From contig FSRD01000001.1 of the NCBI GenBank assembly GCA_900129675.1, positions 7,491,501 through 7,555,500 on the forward strand: 64,000 bases of DNA, written 5' to 3'. Source of the stretch: Bradyrhizobium erythrophlei. GTDB lineage: Bacteria; Pseudomonadota; Alphaproteobacteria; Rhizobiales; Xanthobacteraceae. The position numbers and the translations under genes are program-made. This document shows positions 51,843-62,335 of the stretch, one piece after another (position 1 is the first letter of the stretch; every line of letters begins with the position of its first letter). The notes under the pieces were generated by a model. That model was given only the letters and a program-made list of their open reading frames with translations, had not been told where the DNA came from and made no database searches.

Positions 51843-52676
51843 ATGTGGACTCCGACCCTTGTCGTTTCTCCCCAGATCTGGCGCAGCGGACAGGTGCGGC
51901 AAGGTACCCGTACTATTCCCGAAGAAGCGCCAATAGCCATGACGTACAATGGGGGGACCCACGCAGTCATGATGGGGACGCCGCAAGATCTCGACGACTT
52001 TGCGCTCGGCTTCAGCCGCTCGGAAGGAATTATCGATTCGCCCGGTGACATTGAGTCCCTCGACATTGTTTCCTTCGATGATGGCCTCGAGCTGCGAATG
52101 TGGCTGTCCGAGGCGCGCTCCGCGAGATTGGCCGCGCGAAGGCGGAAGATCGTTGGCGCGACAGGCTGCGGCCTCTGCGGGATCGAATCGATTGCGGAAG
52201 CGACAAAGCGCTATCCACCGGTCGGACGCGGAAACCGCTTCTCGTGGCTCGACATCGTCACTGCCATGGGGCAGCTTTCATCCTTTCAAACGCTAAACCG
52301 TGAAACCCGCGCGGTTCATGCAGCAGCATGTTGGCACCCATCTCAAGGCATGGTCGCGATACGCGAGGACGTCGGACGTCACAACGCCGTCGATAAGCTG
52401 TCAGGCTTTCTGCTCCGAACCCAGGTCTCCCCACAGGATTGCATGCTGCTGCTGTCGAGCCGGCTGTCAGTGGAGATCATTCAAAAAGCCGCTGCCGCGG
52501 ACATTGCGTTGGTTGCTTCAATCTCTGCTCCGACTGCTCTGGCGGTCAGGACAGCTGACGATGCAGGCATAACGCTCGTTGCCATCGCCCGCGGAAACGA
52601 GTTCGAAGCGTTTACACATTGTCACCGCATCCAGGATACACGTGATGAGCGCCTTGCCCAGAAAATCGGTCCCTAA
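51843..52676 (+). CDS. fdhD: Formate dehydrogenase accessory sulfurtransferase FdhD
   Basis: A 277-residue protein that transfers sulfur from a cysteine desulfurase to the molybdenum cofactor of formate-dehydrogenase-type enzymes. It has PEEAPIAMTYNGGTHAVMMG, the catalytic-loop motif GATGCGLCGIES (the CxxC), MVAIREDVGRHNAVDKLSG and the C-terminal TLVAIARG. Length is normal and no defects were seen. It is encoded in one run with the truncated FdhF-like gene and cydAB. Since its presumed client is broken, it may serve another formate dehydrogenase in the cell. Confidence 0.9.
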   Translation: MWTPTLVVSPQIWRSGQVRQGTRTIPEEAPIAMTYNGGTHAVMMGTPQDLDDFALGFSRSEGIIDSPGDIESLDIVSFDDGLELRMWLSEARSARLAARRRKIVGATGCGLCGIESIAEATKRYPPVGRGNRFSWLDIVTAMGQLSSFQTLNRETRAVHAAACWHPSQGMVAIREDVGRHNAVDKLSGFLLRTQVSPQDCMLLLSSRLSVEIIQKAAAADIALVASISAPTALAVRTADDAGITLVAIARGNEFEAFTHCHRIQDTRDERLAQKIGP

Positions 52677-52961
52677 TGTTCGCGGTCAGCCTTCGGGACC
52701 GACGACCTCAAATCGATACGACGATGGCTCAAGGAGATTGTCGCGGCGCGCGAGCACCAGGCGGCCAAGTGTCTTTGAAGAGTGTCCGGCAAACGATCAA
52801 CGAGGCGCCGTGGTGTCCGACGACATCCTGCGGTACATCGACTATCCCGCTTGTGGACGCATCGACACGGAAGAGGTTTTGCGGGGGAGGGCTGCAGGCA
52901 AGCCCCGTGAGAAACTCGTCGCTTTCGACGACATGTTTGCAGCAGCCGACGGAGGCGTTGG
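52677..52961 (+). other. Frameshifted coding remnants between fdhD and moaA
   Basis: One frame reads DDLKSIRRWLKEIVAAREHQ near 52703-52770, another VVSDDILRYIDYPACGRIDT then REKLVAFDDMFAAADGG near 52811-52960. Both look like genuine protein but lie in different frames. The family is not recognised; a dead gene is likely. Confidence 0.4.
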
Positions 52962-53543
52962 ATGTTGAACCCCGATGGGCACGGCAGCTCATGCGGACTG
53001 ATCGACTTGCTTGGCCGGCAGGTGGGATATTTGCGTCTCTCCGTGACGGATCGCTGCGATCTGCGCTGCGTCTACGGTATGTCGGAGCACATGGCCGTCA
53101 TGCCTCGCAAGGACCTTCTCGAGTTGGAGGAGATCGAGCGCCTCGCTTGCGCGTTCATCCGCTGCGGTGTCAGCAAGGTCCGTATCACCGGCGGCGAACC
53201 CCTGGTTCGCAAGGACATCATGAAACTATTTGCGACTCTGGCGCCGCAGATCCGTAAAGGCAGATTGAAGCCGCTGGACGTTGACTCAACTTCCATTTCG
53301 GACAGGGGGCCGGCCCGTTATGCTCGCGTTGCCGAAACCGGGGGCACGATCGGCTTCATTACTCCGCTCACGCATAATTTCTGCGAAGATTGCAACCGAG
53401 TTCGGGTTGCGCAATTTGTCGAGTGGAAGGTACTGGTCGATACGGTCCACGCCGATGTCGCCGAGCGGCATGGTCTCGATAAATGTCAATATCATGTCGC
53501 GATCGTGGGCGAAACGGAGCAAGGTTCCTGGCGGCGTGGTTAG
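52962..53543 (+). pseudogene. moaA: moaA with lost third Cys, internal deletion and inverted segment
   Basis: The N-terminal ~105 residues are clear MoaA (GTP 3',8-cyclase): GRQVGYLRLSVTDRCDLRC, LRITGGEPLVRKDIM as VRITGGEPL. The radical-SAM motif, however, reads CDLRCVYG where family members have CxxxCxxC. After ~53280 it jumps to the late part (ARYARVAETGGTIGFITPLT, HNFCEDCNRVRV). The middle of the protein, with MILTFIETMPLGDIGVDRID, is found just beyond but on the minus strand (about 53415-53520). The C-terminus is missing. The 193-residue frame cannot be an active enzyme; MoaA is ~330 residues. Confidence 0.8.
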
Positions 53544-53564
53544 TCTGGTGGTTTACAGGGTGAC

Positions 53565-55334
53565 GTGACCGAGCAGCGGGTTCAAAGGCGACTTGCGGTG
53601 ATCCTGGCCGCTGACGTGGTCGGTTACTCTGCGTTATTGCAACGCGCTGAGGAAGCCACCTACGCCGAGTTCGAGCGGCTCAAGCGAGAATTGATTGCGC
53701 CTAGCCTCTCCCGCCACGAAGGGCGACTTATCAAGACTACGGGTGACGGCGCGCTCGTCGAGTTCGCGAGTCCCTTGGCCGCCATGAGATGCGCCGTTGA
53801 GATACAGGATCATCTCGCCTCGGGAGGTGGTCCCCTCGGCCTAAGGTTGCGCGTCGGGCTCAACCTTGGTGACGTTATCGTTGGGCAGGACGGCGATCTC
53901 TACGGCGACGGGATCACCATTGCTGTCCGGCTGGAGGGGATCACCGATCCGGGTGGCATCATGATTTCCGACAAGGTGTACAGCGAAGTCGAAGGCAAGT
54001 TGGACGTTGGTTTCGAGGATCGCGGCGAGCAGCAGCTCAAGAACATCTCCAAGCCGGTCCGTGCGTACGCGGTGGTAGGCGCTGGAGCGCATAGCGCGCC
54101 GATCAACAAGTTGGGTGCGCCCCTTTCACTCCCGAACAAGCCTTCCATAGCCGTACTGCCGTTCCAGAACCTGAGCAGCGATCCGGAGCAGGAATACTTC
54201 GCCGACGGCATGGTGGAAGAAATCACCACTGCACTGTCCCGTTTCAAAGCACTGTTCGTCATCGCCCGCAACTCGAGCTTCACCTACAAGGGGCGCGCGG
54301 TCGAAGTGAAGCAGGTCGGACGTGAGCTTGGGGTGCGCTACGTACTGGAAGGGAGCGTTCGCAAGGCGGCCAACCGAGTCCGTATCACGGGACAACTCAT
54401 CGATGCCGCCACTGGTGCACACCTTTGGGCCGACCGGTTTGACGGCGGGCTCGGCGACATCTTCGATCTGCAGGATCAAGTGACCGAGAGGGTGGTCGGG
54501 GCGATCGCCCCGGCGGTTGAAATAGCCGAAATTGAACGTGCCAAGTACAAGCCGACGGAGAGCCTCGATGCCTATGCCATCTACTTACGGGGGCTGGCCA
54601 AGTTTTATCAGTACGGCAATCGGCTGGCCACGACTGAGGCGCTGCGCGTGTTCAACAGCGCGATCGAACTCGATCCGGATTTTGCGCTAGCCTACAGTCA
54701 TGCCAGTCACTGCTACGCCCATGCCAAAACCAACGGCTGGTTTTCAGGCACAGCGAACGAGATTGCTGAAGCGTCGAGGTTAGCTCAGCGGGCGCTTGAA
54801 CTCGGCAAAGATGACGCAAGCGTGCTCTGCGGCAGCGGATGGGCGTTGGCGTTTGTTGTTCGTGACCTCGGCGTTGGCACAGGCCTGGTCGATCGCGCCC
54901 TTATGCTCAATTCCAATTTGGCCGAGGCGTGGCGTTGCAGTGGCTGGATGAAAAACTGGCTCGGAGATCCGAAACTGGCCATCGAGCATTTTGCACATGC
55001 CATGCGCCTAAGTCCCCTTGGTCGGTGGCTGGTAGACATTCAAAGCGGGATCGCGCATCCACATTTTTTCCTGGGCCGCTATGACGAAGCGGCATCGTGG
55101 GCCGCAATGGCATTGCAGGACAATCCGGACTTCCAAGCTGGAGTACGTATCAGCGCCGCAAGCAATGCGATTGCCGGCAGGACCGGGGAAGCACATGAGA
55201 CGGTGGTCCGGCTGCAGCGGCTGAATCCCGCGCTGCGTGTTTCGAATCTCAAACACGTGCTTGGCCCTTATCGACGTGTTGAAGACCTGGCGCGATACGA
55301 GGAGGGATTGCGGAAAGCCGGGCTGCCCGAATGA
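53565..55334 (+). CDS. Class III adenylate cyclase with TolB-like and TPR regions
   Basis: A 589-residue signalling protein from GTG 53565. The N-terminal ~165 residues are a class III cyclase domain: RLAVILAADVVGYSALLQRA with the metal Asp, KTTGDGALVEFAS and LRVGLNLGDVIV. A linker leads to KPSIAVLPFQNLSSDPEQEY and FADGMVEEITTALSRF, a TolB-N/FlgO-like domain near 195-300. The rest is TPR-like repeats (ELDPDFALAYSHASHCYAHA). Widespread in bradyrhizobia, several copies per genome. It presumably makes cAMP, but the substrate-specificity residues were not checked by alignment. It lies just past the broken moaA. Confidence 0.85.
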   Translation: MTEQRVQRRLAVILAADVVGYSALLQRAEEATYAEFERLKRELIAPSLSRHEGRLIKTTGDGALVEFASPLAAMRCAVEIQDHLASGGGPLGLRLRVGLNLGDVIVGQDGDLYGDGITIAVRLEGITDPGGIMISDKVYSEVEGKLDVGFEDRGEQQLKNISKPVRAYAVVGAGAHSAPINKLGAPLSLPNKPSIAVLPFQNLSSDPEQEYFADGMVEEITTALSRFKALFVIARNSSFTYKGRAVEVKQVGRELGVRYVLEGSVRKAANRVRITGQLIDAATGAHLWADRFDGGLGDIFDLQDQVTERVVGAIAPAVEIAEIERAKYKPTESLDAYAIYLRGLAKFYQYGNRLATTEALRVFNSAIELDPDFALAYSHASHCYAHAKTNGWFSGTANEIAEASRLAQRALELGKDDASVLCGSGWALAFVVRDLGVGTGLVDRALMLNSNLAEAWRCSGWMKNWLGDPKLAIEHFAHAMRLSPLGRWLVDIQSGIAHPHFFLGRYDEAASWAAMALQDNPDFQAGVRISAASNAIAGRTGEAHETVVRLQRLNPALRVSNLKHVLGPYRRVEDLARYEEGLRKAGLPE

Positions 55335-56141
55335 CATCCCAACCGGCAAAGCCCTTCAAATGGACCAAGTCGGCCGACCAGAGTTTGGCTTCGGTCAAAC
55401 GCTTCTGTCACAAAGCTCAGCAAACTTTATGTAGCGAACTTTAGATTCACGTGACTAGCTTCTCGCTGGTCGGTATGGCACGGTGTCTGCTAGGGCTCGT
55501 GCTCGCCTCTCGATCGATTGAAGATCATGCCGAGGCAGAACAGAGTTTGCTGTCATCGATCGACTGGGTGAAACGTCAGTCTGCGGTTGTTGCTGAAACA
55601 GGATCGCTTGCCAGAAGTCTACAAACATCTCAGCGCGGCTCTTGATCGAACACCAGCCGGAATTGTATCCCCCAACGGCTCGGCCGCGATCGAAAAGTTC
55701 ACCAAGCCCAAAGCGGTCTGGATGAAGCTCAACGTCTGACGGAGACGTTTGCGCACGGACGGCCTGGCTCTCCCGTAAGGAGGTCAGGCCGCTCGTGCCG
55801 GCGGTCCCGCGGCCTTGAGTGCGGCGACTTCATCGTCGGCAAAGACACGGCTACGTGTCAGAAATCTCATGCCCTCGGGTGCTTCCACCGAAAACCCCAA
55901 CCCGCGCCCCGGGGACAGCGTCGATGATGAACTGCGTGTGAAATCTTGCGAACGCTGGAGAATCTACTTCTGAGATCACGCGGCACTGGAGCTCAGTATG
56001 CTCTCCGTAGTCTCAGAAGCGGCGTCAGAAGGAATGCTTTTCTCCGCAATTTGCGCGCCGTCGCGTTTTCACACAGCCAAGACCCACAGCAGAACTCGCG
56101 GTCGGGTTGCCTGTTCTTTAGGACGGCTCACGAGTGCAGCA
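55335..56141. other. Gene-poor stretch with remnants
   Basis: A plus-strand frame near 55600-55740 ends SAAIEKFTKPKAVWMKLNV and looks like the tail of a lost gene. The DUF779 remnant lies at 55784-55945 on the other strand. The remaining ~200 bases hold nothing clear. Confidence 0.4.
55784..55945 (-). pseudogene. C-terminal remnant of a DUF779 protein
   Basis: HTQFIIDAVPG in one frame, then after a one-base slip GLGFSVEAPEGMRFLTRSRV and FADDEVAALKAAG in the next. Together these are the conserved end of DUF779 proteins, small partners often encoded beside aldehyde dehydrogenases. The first two thirds are gone. Confidence 0.55.
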
Positions 56142-59100
56142 TCACGACGCAGTGTTTGCGATCGCCGGCAGGGCGAATTGAAAGCTGGCGCCGCGGGGCA
56201 GGTTCGCGCTCGCCCACAATCGGCCGCTGTGCGCTTCGATGATCGAACGGCAGATCGACAGGCCCATCCCCAAACCGCCAGGCTTCGTCGTATAGAAGGC
56301 CTCGAAAACGTGCTCGAGAGTCTCCGGCGCGAAGCCTGGACCTGAATCTCGCACCTCGACTGACACGCCATCCGGTTCGTTACGGGTGCTGATGAGCAAT
56401 TCCCGCTCCTCTTCGCCGACGTCGCGCATCGCTTCGATGGCGTTGATGATCAAGTTAAGTAGTACCTGTTGCAGTTGGACCCGATCTCCCTGGACACGCG
56501 GCAAGCCCTCCGCTAGCTGCGTCCGCACCGAGACGCTATTGTTTGCGGCCTCCGCACGGGTGAGAGCAATAACCTCGAGGATGGCGTCGTTGATCGCTAC
56601 GGCGTCCTTTCGTGCGGGCGCCTTCTTAATGAGCGCGCGGATTCGCGCGACGACCTCGCCTGCGCGATTCCCCTCCTTGACAATAAGAGAGAGCGCGTCA
56701 TCCGCCTCATGAAAATTTGGCGGCTCCGCGCTTAAGTAGCGCCGAGCGGCTAACGCGTACGTGACTGCCGCTGTAACCGGCTGGTTCACTTCATGGGTGA
56801 TCGAGGCCGAGAGCTGACCCATGGTGGCGACGCGGTTCGCGTGCGCCAGCTCCATCTGCATGTGCCGCAGCGCCTCTTCTGCCCGCTTGCGCTCGGTGAT
56901 GTGCCGCGCGACGCCTCGGTAGCCGATGAAGCGCCCCGCCTTATCAAACACCGGCAGGCCCGAAACAGATATGTAGCGCTTGCCGCCGTCGGCGGCGGGT
57001 CGCGCGAGCTCAAAGTCACGGAAAGGCAGGTGGGCCTCGAGGGTCTCCCGGTGCTTGCGCCAGGCCTCCGCGTCAGGCTCCAGGTAGGGCACTTCCCACC
57101 TTGTCTTGCCGATTTCAGAGCCCGGCGCCGGCGGGTCTGCAAGGCCTTCGGCGAAATCCTGACGGATGAAGCGATGCTGCGCATCGGATTCCCAGTACAC
57201 GTCGAAGGAGAATTGTACGAGCGTGCGAAAGCGCTCCTCGCTCTCGCGCAAACCTAGTTCAGCCTGTTTGCGGTCCGTGAGATCGAGGACGAAAGAGATC
57301 CCATGATTCTTACTTTCTTCGAAGCTCGCTACACCGATCAGCACGGGCACACGGCTGCCATCTTTCCGGAGGTACTCCTTCTCGAACGGCTGCACGCTCC
57401 CCATCATCTTCAGCTCCGGAATCCACCATCGCTCATGTCGGTCGAGCCATTCCGACGGTGTGAGGTCGGTCCAGCGCAGGCGGCCTGAAACGAGATCCGC
57501 CCGGTCGTATCCCACGATGCGGAGAAACTCGTCATTGGCCTCCAGAATCCGGCCTCCACGCTCCCAGATGATGATCCCGATGATGTTGGCGTCAACCAGG
57601 CGGCGGATCCTGGCCTCCCGGTCCTGGAGATCGCTGTACAGACGGGCGTTTTCGAGCGAAATCGCCGCCTGTGATGCCAAGAGCTCCAGTAGCGAAATCC
57701 GGGCAGGCGTGAATACGTGCGATGCCAGCTTGTTCTCGAGATAGAGCACCCCGATCAACTTGGCCTGCTTCACCAGGGGCAGGCAGAGGACGGACCGAGT
57801 GTGCTTCTGACAGAAGTACTCATCAGCCGGAAACGGATTCTGCGCCAAGGCGTCATCAAGGATCACGCTTTCCCGCGTCCGGATCACGTAATGGAGCATG
57901 GATTCGGGAAGCTCGGCCGGTGAGGCGCCCGTCTGGCGCAGCATGACCTCAACCTGGCCGCGGCCGGTCGTCGCTTCCGCCGTGATCCTTGCCTCCTCGC
58001 CCGAGAACAGGATGAGCAGGCCACGCTCGGCTCCGGCATGCTCGACCGCGATCCGCAGCAGCGTCTTGATGAGCTCACCGAGGACGATCTCGCCGGACAC
58101 CGCCTGCGAAGCCTTGACCAGCGTCGCGACATCCAGTTGCTCGACGGGCGTGCCGATCGTCGCCGGCGGCAGAGACGGCGCCGCTTTCTCGCGCAGCCAC
58201 GGGTAGCGCTGGTCGAGTTGTTGCACCTTGCCGAGCGCCCCCCAGCGCGCAAAGCAACTACGCGCATCCACCAGATGGGCGCGTGCGGCGGTCGTGGACC
58301 CGCGGCCAAGGTAAAACCCTGCAGCAAGTTCGTGGGCGACTCCTTCGTTCTGGACGAAGCTGTGCTCGCGAGCCGACTGAATGGCCTGCTCGTAGAGACG
58401 CATTGCGTCGGCGTCTCGCCCTTCGAGGCGAGCGATCTCGGCCGCCACCAGCGCGTGCTTGTCGGCGAACGTCGGTGGATAGGTGTCGGCCCACTCGCGC
58501 AGTCGTTCTCGGTGCGCCGTCAGGAGTTCGCGCCATCTGCTCTGCTCGTCATCAGTAGCGTTCTCGTAGAGTGCCGCCACCGTCAGCGCGGTGTAGTAAA
58601 AGTAGTCGAGCAACTGGATATGGGCGGGCGAAGCCCAAAGGACCGTCTTCGCCTTGTCAACTGCCGCGAGCGCCTCGGCGTAGTCGCCTGCCAGGAATCG
58701 CGCCTTGAGTTTCAGGATCCAGTGCCAGGCGAAGCTCATCGCCTCCCCAGTCAGCTGCGCCTCGAACGTTGCCTCGTCGAACTGCGCGTCGCTGAAGGTG
58801 GAGAAGGTCGTGGTCCGGCCCAGCATCGTGGCGATAAAGCGTTGCTGGCTCACGGTGAAGTTTACAGCGCGGCGGAACTTGGCTTTGCGGGCGAAGTCCA
58901 GGCTCTTCTCCGACTCGCGCCACGCCGCGTCGAGCGGATCGTTGCGGAGGAGAAGGCCTATGAGGGATTGGAAGATGCTCAGGCAGGCGTAGCTCAGATC
59001 CCCTCTCTCGCTTGCGGCGCGAAAGCCCGCCCGATTGAAATCGATGGCCGTCGCAATCGGCTGCGTCCAGAGGGCAAGCCATCCCATCGCGTGGTGAACC

Positions 59101-60080
59101 TTTGCTTGGTAAGCGATGAAGCGGTGTTTCTCGACAAGATCGCATGCGAGCTGTGCGAAACGATAACCCTCCCGATAACGGTGGAACGCCGGGCCAAAGA
59201 TAGTCCCAAGCCGGGCATAGGCATGCGCGGAAGCGCCGCTCGTTCCGTGCTGCATGCTGAGGTTCACCATGCGGCACACGAGCAAGCAATAAAAATGGAA
59301 GTCGGTAAAGTAGGCGGGAGTGATCAGGACCGAGAGCATATCCATCGCCGCCCGCAGTTCCGGATCGGTTCCCAGCGGCAGATCGATCAAGTGCTCGATC
59401 GGGCGCGCCCCGAGGTTGCGCCCCACCGTCTCGTATTCGGCCTGGACCTGCTCCCAGGTCGGGTGTGCCGGGAGGTCAATGCCGAACAGGCGCAGGCATG
59501 TGAGCGCGGTGGCCACAGCTTGCTCGTCTTCCGACCTCAGAAGGTGCAACTGGACCTTCAGGTGGTAGACCGCCGCCTGGTCGACTTTTGACGCGCCGCG
59601 CTGCAGCAACTCCACAATCAGTTGCTCGGCTTTCTCGAAGTTGTCGGTCAGAAACTCGCACTCCGCACGTTGGAGCCATAGGCTGAACATTAATTCGTAC
59701 TGGCTGCTCCAGTCTTTTTCGTCCAACAGCCCCATGCCGGCTGCGAAATGTATGCACGCCGACTCATAGGCCGCCGACGCCTTGGCCTTTCGCCCGGCAC
59801 GCAGATCGATCGCTGCCACCTGTGCTTTCTCGTCCCGGTCGATCAGCCGTGCGGCGCCCCGATTAAGCTGGTTCGCGATATCGAACAGATGCTCGGCAAG
59901 ATCGTCCTGCGTCATGTTCGCGAGCAGTTCGCGGCCGATGCGCAGGTGGATGTCGGCACGGTGCTCGTCGGGAATCAGTGAATAGGCCGCCTGCTGGATC
60001 CGGTCGTGCAGGAATTTGTAGGCGCTGTCCTCGCGAAACACGAGCCCGGCGCGGACAGCTTCCCAGAGTGCCGCTTGCAT
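56142..60080 (-). pseudogene. Giant kinase gene, part 3: TPR region, GAF, PAS and histidine kinase
   Basis: 1312 codons remain open. After helical TPR-like repeats (~1-620) comes a GAF domain (~660-800, with RGLLILFSGEEARI and SVLCLPLVKQAKLIGVLYLE). Two PAS domains follow (~830-1070; IIGIIIWERGGRILEANDEF), then a HisKA with phospho-acceptor His in ASITHEVNQPV and HATPase_c (LLNLIINAIEAM, DSGPGFAPE, GLGMGLSICRSI). The frame begins mid-domain: the first Met (MQAALWEAVRAGLVF) continues a sequence whose upstream part is in another frame. Could be expressed as a shortened sensor kinase, but most likely it is the dead tail of the trifunctional protein. Confidence 0.75.
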
Positions 60081-61761
60081 CGCCTCCTCTGTTTCCCCGT
60101 GAACCAGGGACAGAGTGGCGATCTCGGCGCCGTTGCCCAGGCAGGTTCAGGGCTTCCTGGGTAGTGGCTGAGAACCGCCTCAGCTTCCCGGCCATGAGAT
60201 CCACCACGTTATCGGTGTAGCTCTTGGCGCGGATGCGCTCTATGTCCCATCGCCAAGCTGGCACTACCGGGTCGAACGCAAGCAGCCCCTCGTCGGCCAA
60301 CGCGGTGAAGAACTGGATCGCGAAGAACGGATTTCCGCCGGTCTTCTCCTGCACCAGTTGCGCTAAGGGCCGCGCGCGCTCCGGCTCGCAGTGGAGCGCG
60401 TCGGCGACGAGCCGGTTGACGTCATCGAGCCCGAGGGGTGCCAGCACGATCTCACGCACTCTCACATCGGCATCGCGAATCGCATCGAGAGTCCGCAGGA
60501 GCGGGTGCGCGGGGCCAACCTCGTTGTCCCGGTAGGCGCCGGCCAGGAGCAGGTGCCGCACCTCCGGGTGCGTGACCAGATGCTCGATGAGGTCGAGCGT
60601 TGCTGCATCCAGCCATTGCAAATCATCGAGGAACAGCGCGAGCGGATGCTCCCTGCGCGCGAACACCCCGAGGAAGCGCCGGAACACCATCCGGAAGCGG
60701 TTCTGCGCATCCTGCGGCGGCAGGTCGGCGACCGGCGGCTGTTTCCCGATCACGAGCTCCAGCTCGGGAACGAGGTTGACGATGAGCTGACCATTCGGGC
60801 CCAGTGCCTCGAGCAAGCAGTCCCGCCACCGGCCGAGCGCCTCCTCGCTCTGGGTGAGGAGCGAGCGGACAAGGCTCTGGAAGGCTTGGCCCACCGTCGC
60901 GTATGGGATGTCGCGCTTGTACTGGTCGAACTTGCCGGACGCAAACAGGCCACGCGGCGGCACCATCACCTTGTGCAGATCGTTCACCACAGAGGACTTG
61001 CCGATGCCGGCATAGCCGGACACGAGCACGAGTTCCGGCGTGCCGTTCGCCACGACCCGGTCGAAGGAAGCGAGCAGAGTGTCGATCTCGCGCTCCCGGC
61101 CGTAGAGCTTCTCCGGGATCAGCAGCCGGTCCGATACGTCGCAACCGCCGAGCGAGAAGGGCTCGATCCGGCCATGCGACTCCCACTCCGCCAGGCAGCG
61201 CCGAAGATCGGCCTCGACACCGGCGGCAGTCTGGTAGCGCTCCTCGCCGGTCTTGGCGAGAAGCTTCATCACGATTGCCGAGAGCGGCTCGGGGACGCCC
61301 GCGACCCGCTCATCCGGCGGCATCGGTTGCCGCGCGATATGGCAGTGCACCCACTCAATCGGATCGGCAGCCGTGAAGGGCAGTGTCCCCGCCAACATCT
61401 CGTAGAGGGTGACACCCAGGGCGTAGAGATCGCTGCGGGAGTCCACCGAGCGGTTCATCCTGCCGGTCTGTTCCGGCGCCATGTAGGCGAGCGTGCCGGC
61501 GATCACCTCTGGCGGGGCGGGGGCTTGGCGCTCGCGCGGCAGACGCGAAGCGATGCCGAACCCCGTCAGCCACACCCCGCTGCTTGCCGATTCCACCAGG
61601 ATATTTGCCGGCTTGATGTCCTTATGAATGAGGCCACGCTCATGCACATGGCGGAGCGTGCCCGCGAGCGGGATCGCGATGCGCAGGAAATGCGGACTTG
61701 AGCGCATATTCGTGTTCAAGTCGCTCGACGCAACCGGGCGAGCTTTCTTCTGCGGCAACAA
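59863..61761 (-). pseudogene. Giant kinase gene, part 2: Ser/Thr kinase C-lobe and AAA ATPase
   Basis: Real similarity runs from ~61700 (FLRIAIPLAGTLRHVHERGL) to ~60140. It has the kinase catalytic loop HKDIKPANILVE, an LTGFGIA motif where DFG is expected, and the APE region YMAPEQTGRMNRSVDSRSDL. Then comes an AAA/ORC-type ATPase with Walker A VSGYAGIGKSSVVND and Walker B ALFLDDLQWLD. At ~60140 the frame is lost: EALNLPGQRRRD replaces the sequence that continues in the part-3 frame (LGNGAEIATLSLVHG). A deletion not divisible by three explains it. Confidence 0.75.
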
Positions 61762-61855
61762 GCAGGATCGGCGTCAAGCCGTTGCCAGAGCCCCGGTATA
61801 GAGCGATGTCGCCCTCCCGCAGCGACGAGAATACGTAGCCCGAGAGCTCGTTCAT
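61640..61855 (-). pseudogene. Giant kinase gene, part 1: start of the Ser/Thr kinase domain
   Basis: From ATG 61855, MNELSGYVFSSLREGDIALY, then LTPILLVAAEESSPGCVERL, the normal beginning of these kinases. After EYALKS (~61705) the frame breaks. The next ~50 residues of the kinase N-lobe are missing, and the C-lobe resumes in a different frame at 61700. So the gene carries an N-lobe deletion with frameshift in addition to the one near 60140. Confidence 0.7.
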
Positions 61856-62065
61856 GAAGGCCTCCCGGCAGGAGGACTACTTTAAGGCATTGATTAGGTT
61901 ACGTTTGCTCTTACCCGTCAACCCAAAAACAGGCACCCAAAAATGCGATCGGTGCCATATTGTGGCTAGACGAGAACCTCGCGGGCCTCTTGCTTATAGA
62001 GCCGAGATGCTTGGGCAAGGAAGAATGCACCGACGAAGTGATCGAGAAATCAACCGACTTCCGGC

Positions 62066-62140
62066 GATGGCACTTTTCGGAAGTGACCGCTCTGACGCGT
62101 GATGGCCGTTGTTCGGGGTAGACCGGAGTGCGCCGGGAGA
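62066..62140. repeat. Dispersed intergenic repeat, copy 4
   Basis: GGCACTTTTCGGAAGTGACC, GACGCGTGATGGCCGTTGTT, GGGGTAGACCGGAGTG. Same block order as copies at 35319, 43091 and 43681. Confidence 0.55.
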
Positions 62141-62179
62141 CCGGCAAGGAGTAGATGGTGCAAGTCCATCACGATGAAG

Positions 62180-62335
62180 GAGTCCCGAGCACGGCCTCCG
62201 ATCTGGAGTTTCGTCCGGATCGACCAGACGTGCTTGGGTCGCAACGGGGGCTTCGCTCCGGGTCACCTTGCCCTTATTCCAGGGCACCCGCTTACAGGGC
62301 TTCGGATTCGCGTTCAATTTGTCCTGCATGGTCAT
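62180..62335 (-). pseudogene. N-terminal remnant of a tyrosine recombinase
   Basis: MQDKLNANPKPCKRVPWNKG in one frame and RPKHVWSIRTKLQIGGRARD in another, separated by a slip. This is the usual start of a common bradyrhizobial integrase. The catalytic domain is absent. Confidence 0.6.

Noticed and set aside
58038-59591. 517-codon plus-strand open frame
   Set aside because: It lies wholly opposite the TPR region of the kinase gene; composition is Arg/Gln/Val-rich antisense and no motif is seen.
60391-61701. 436-codon plus-strand open frame
   Set aside because: Antisense to the AAA ATPase and kinase C-lobe, whose Walker and catalytic motifs are clear on the minus strand.
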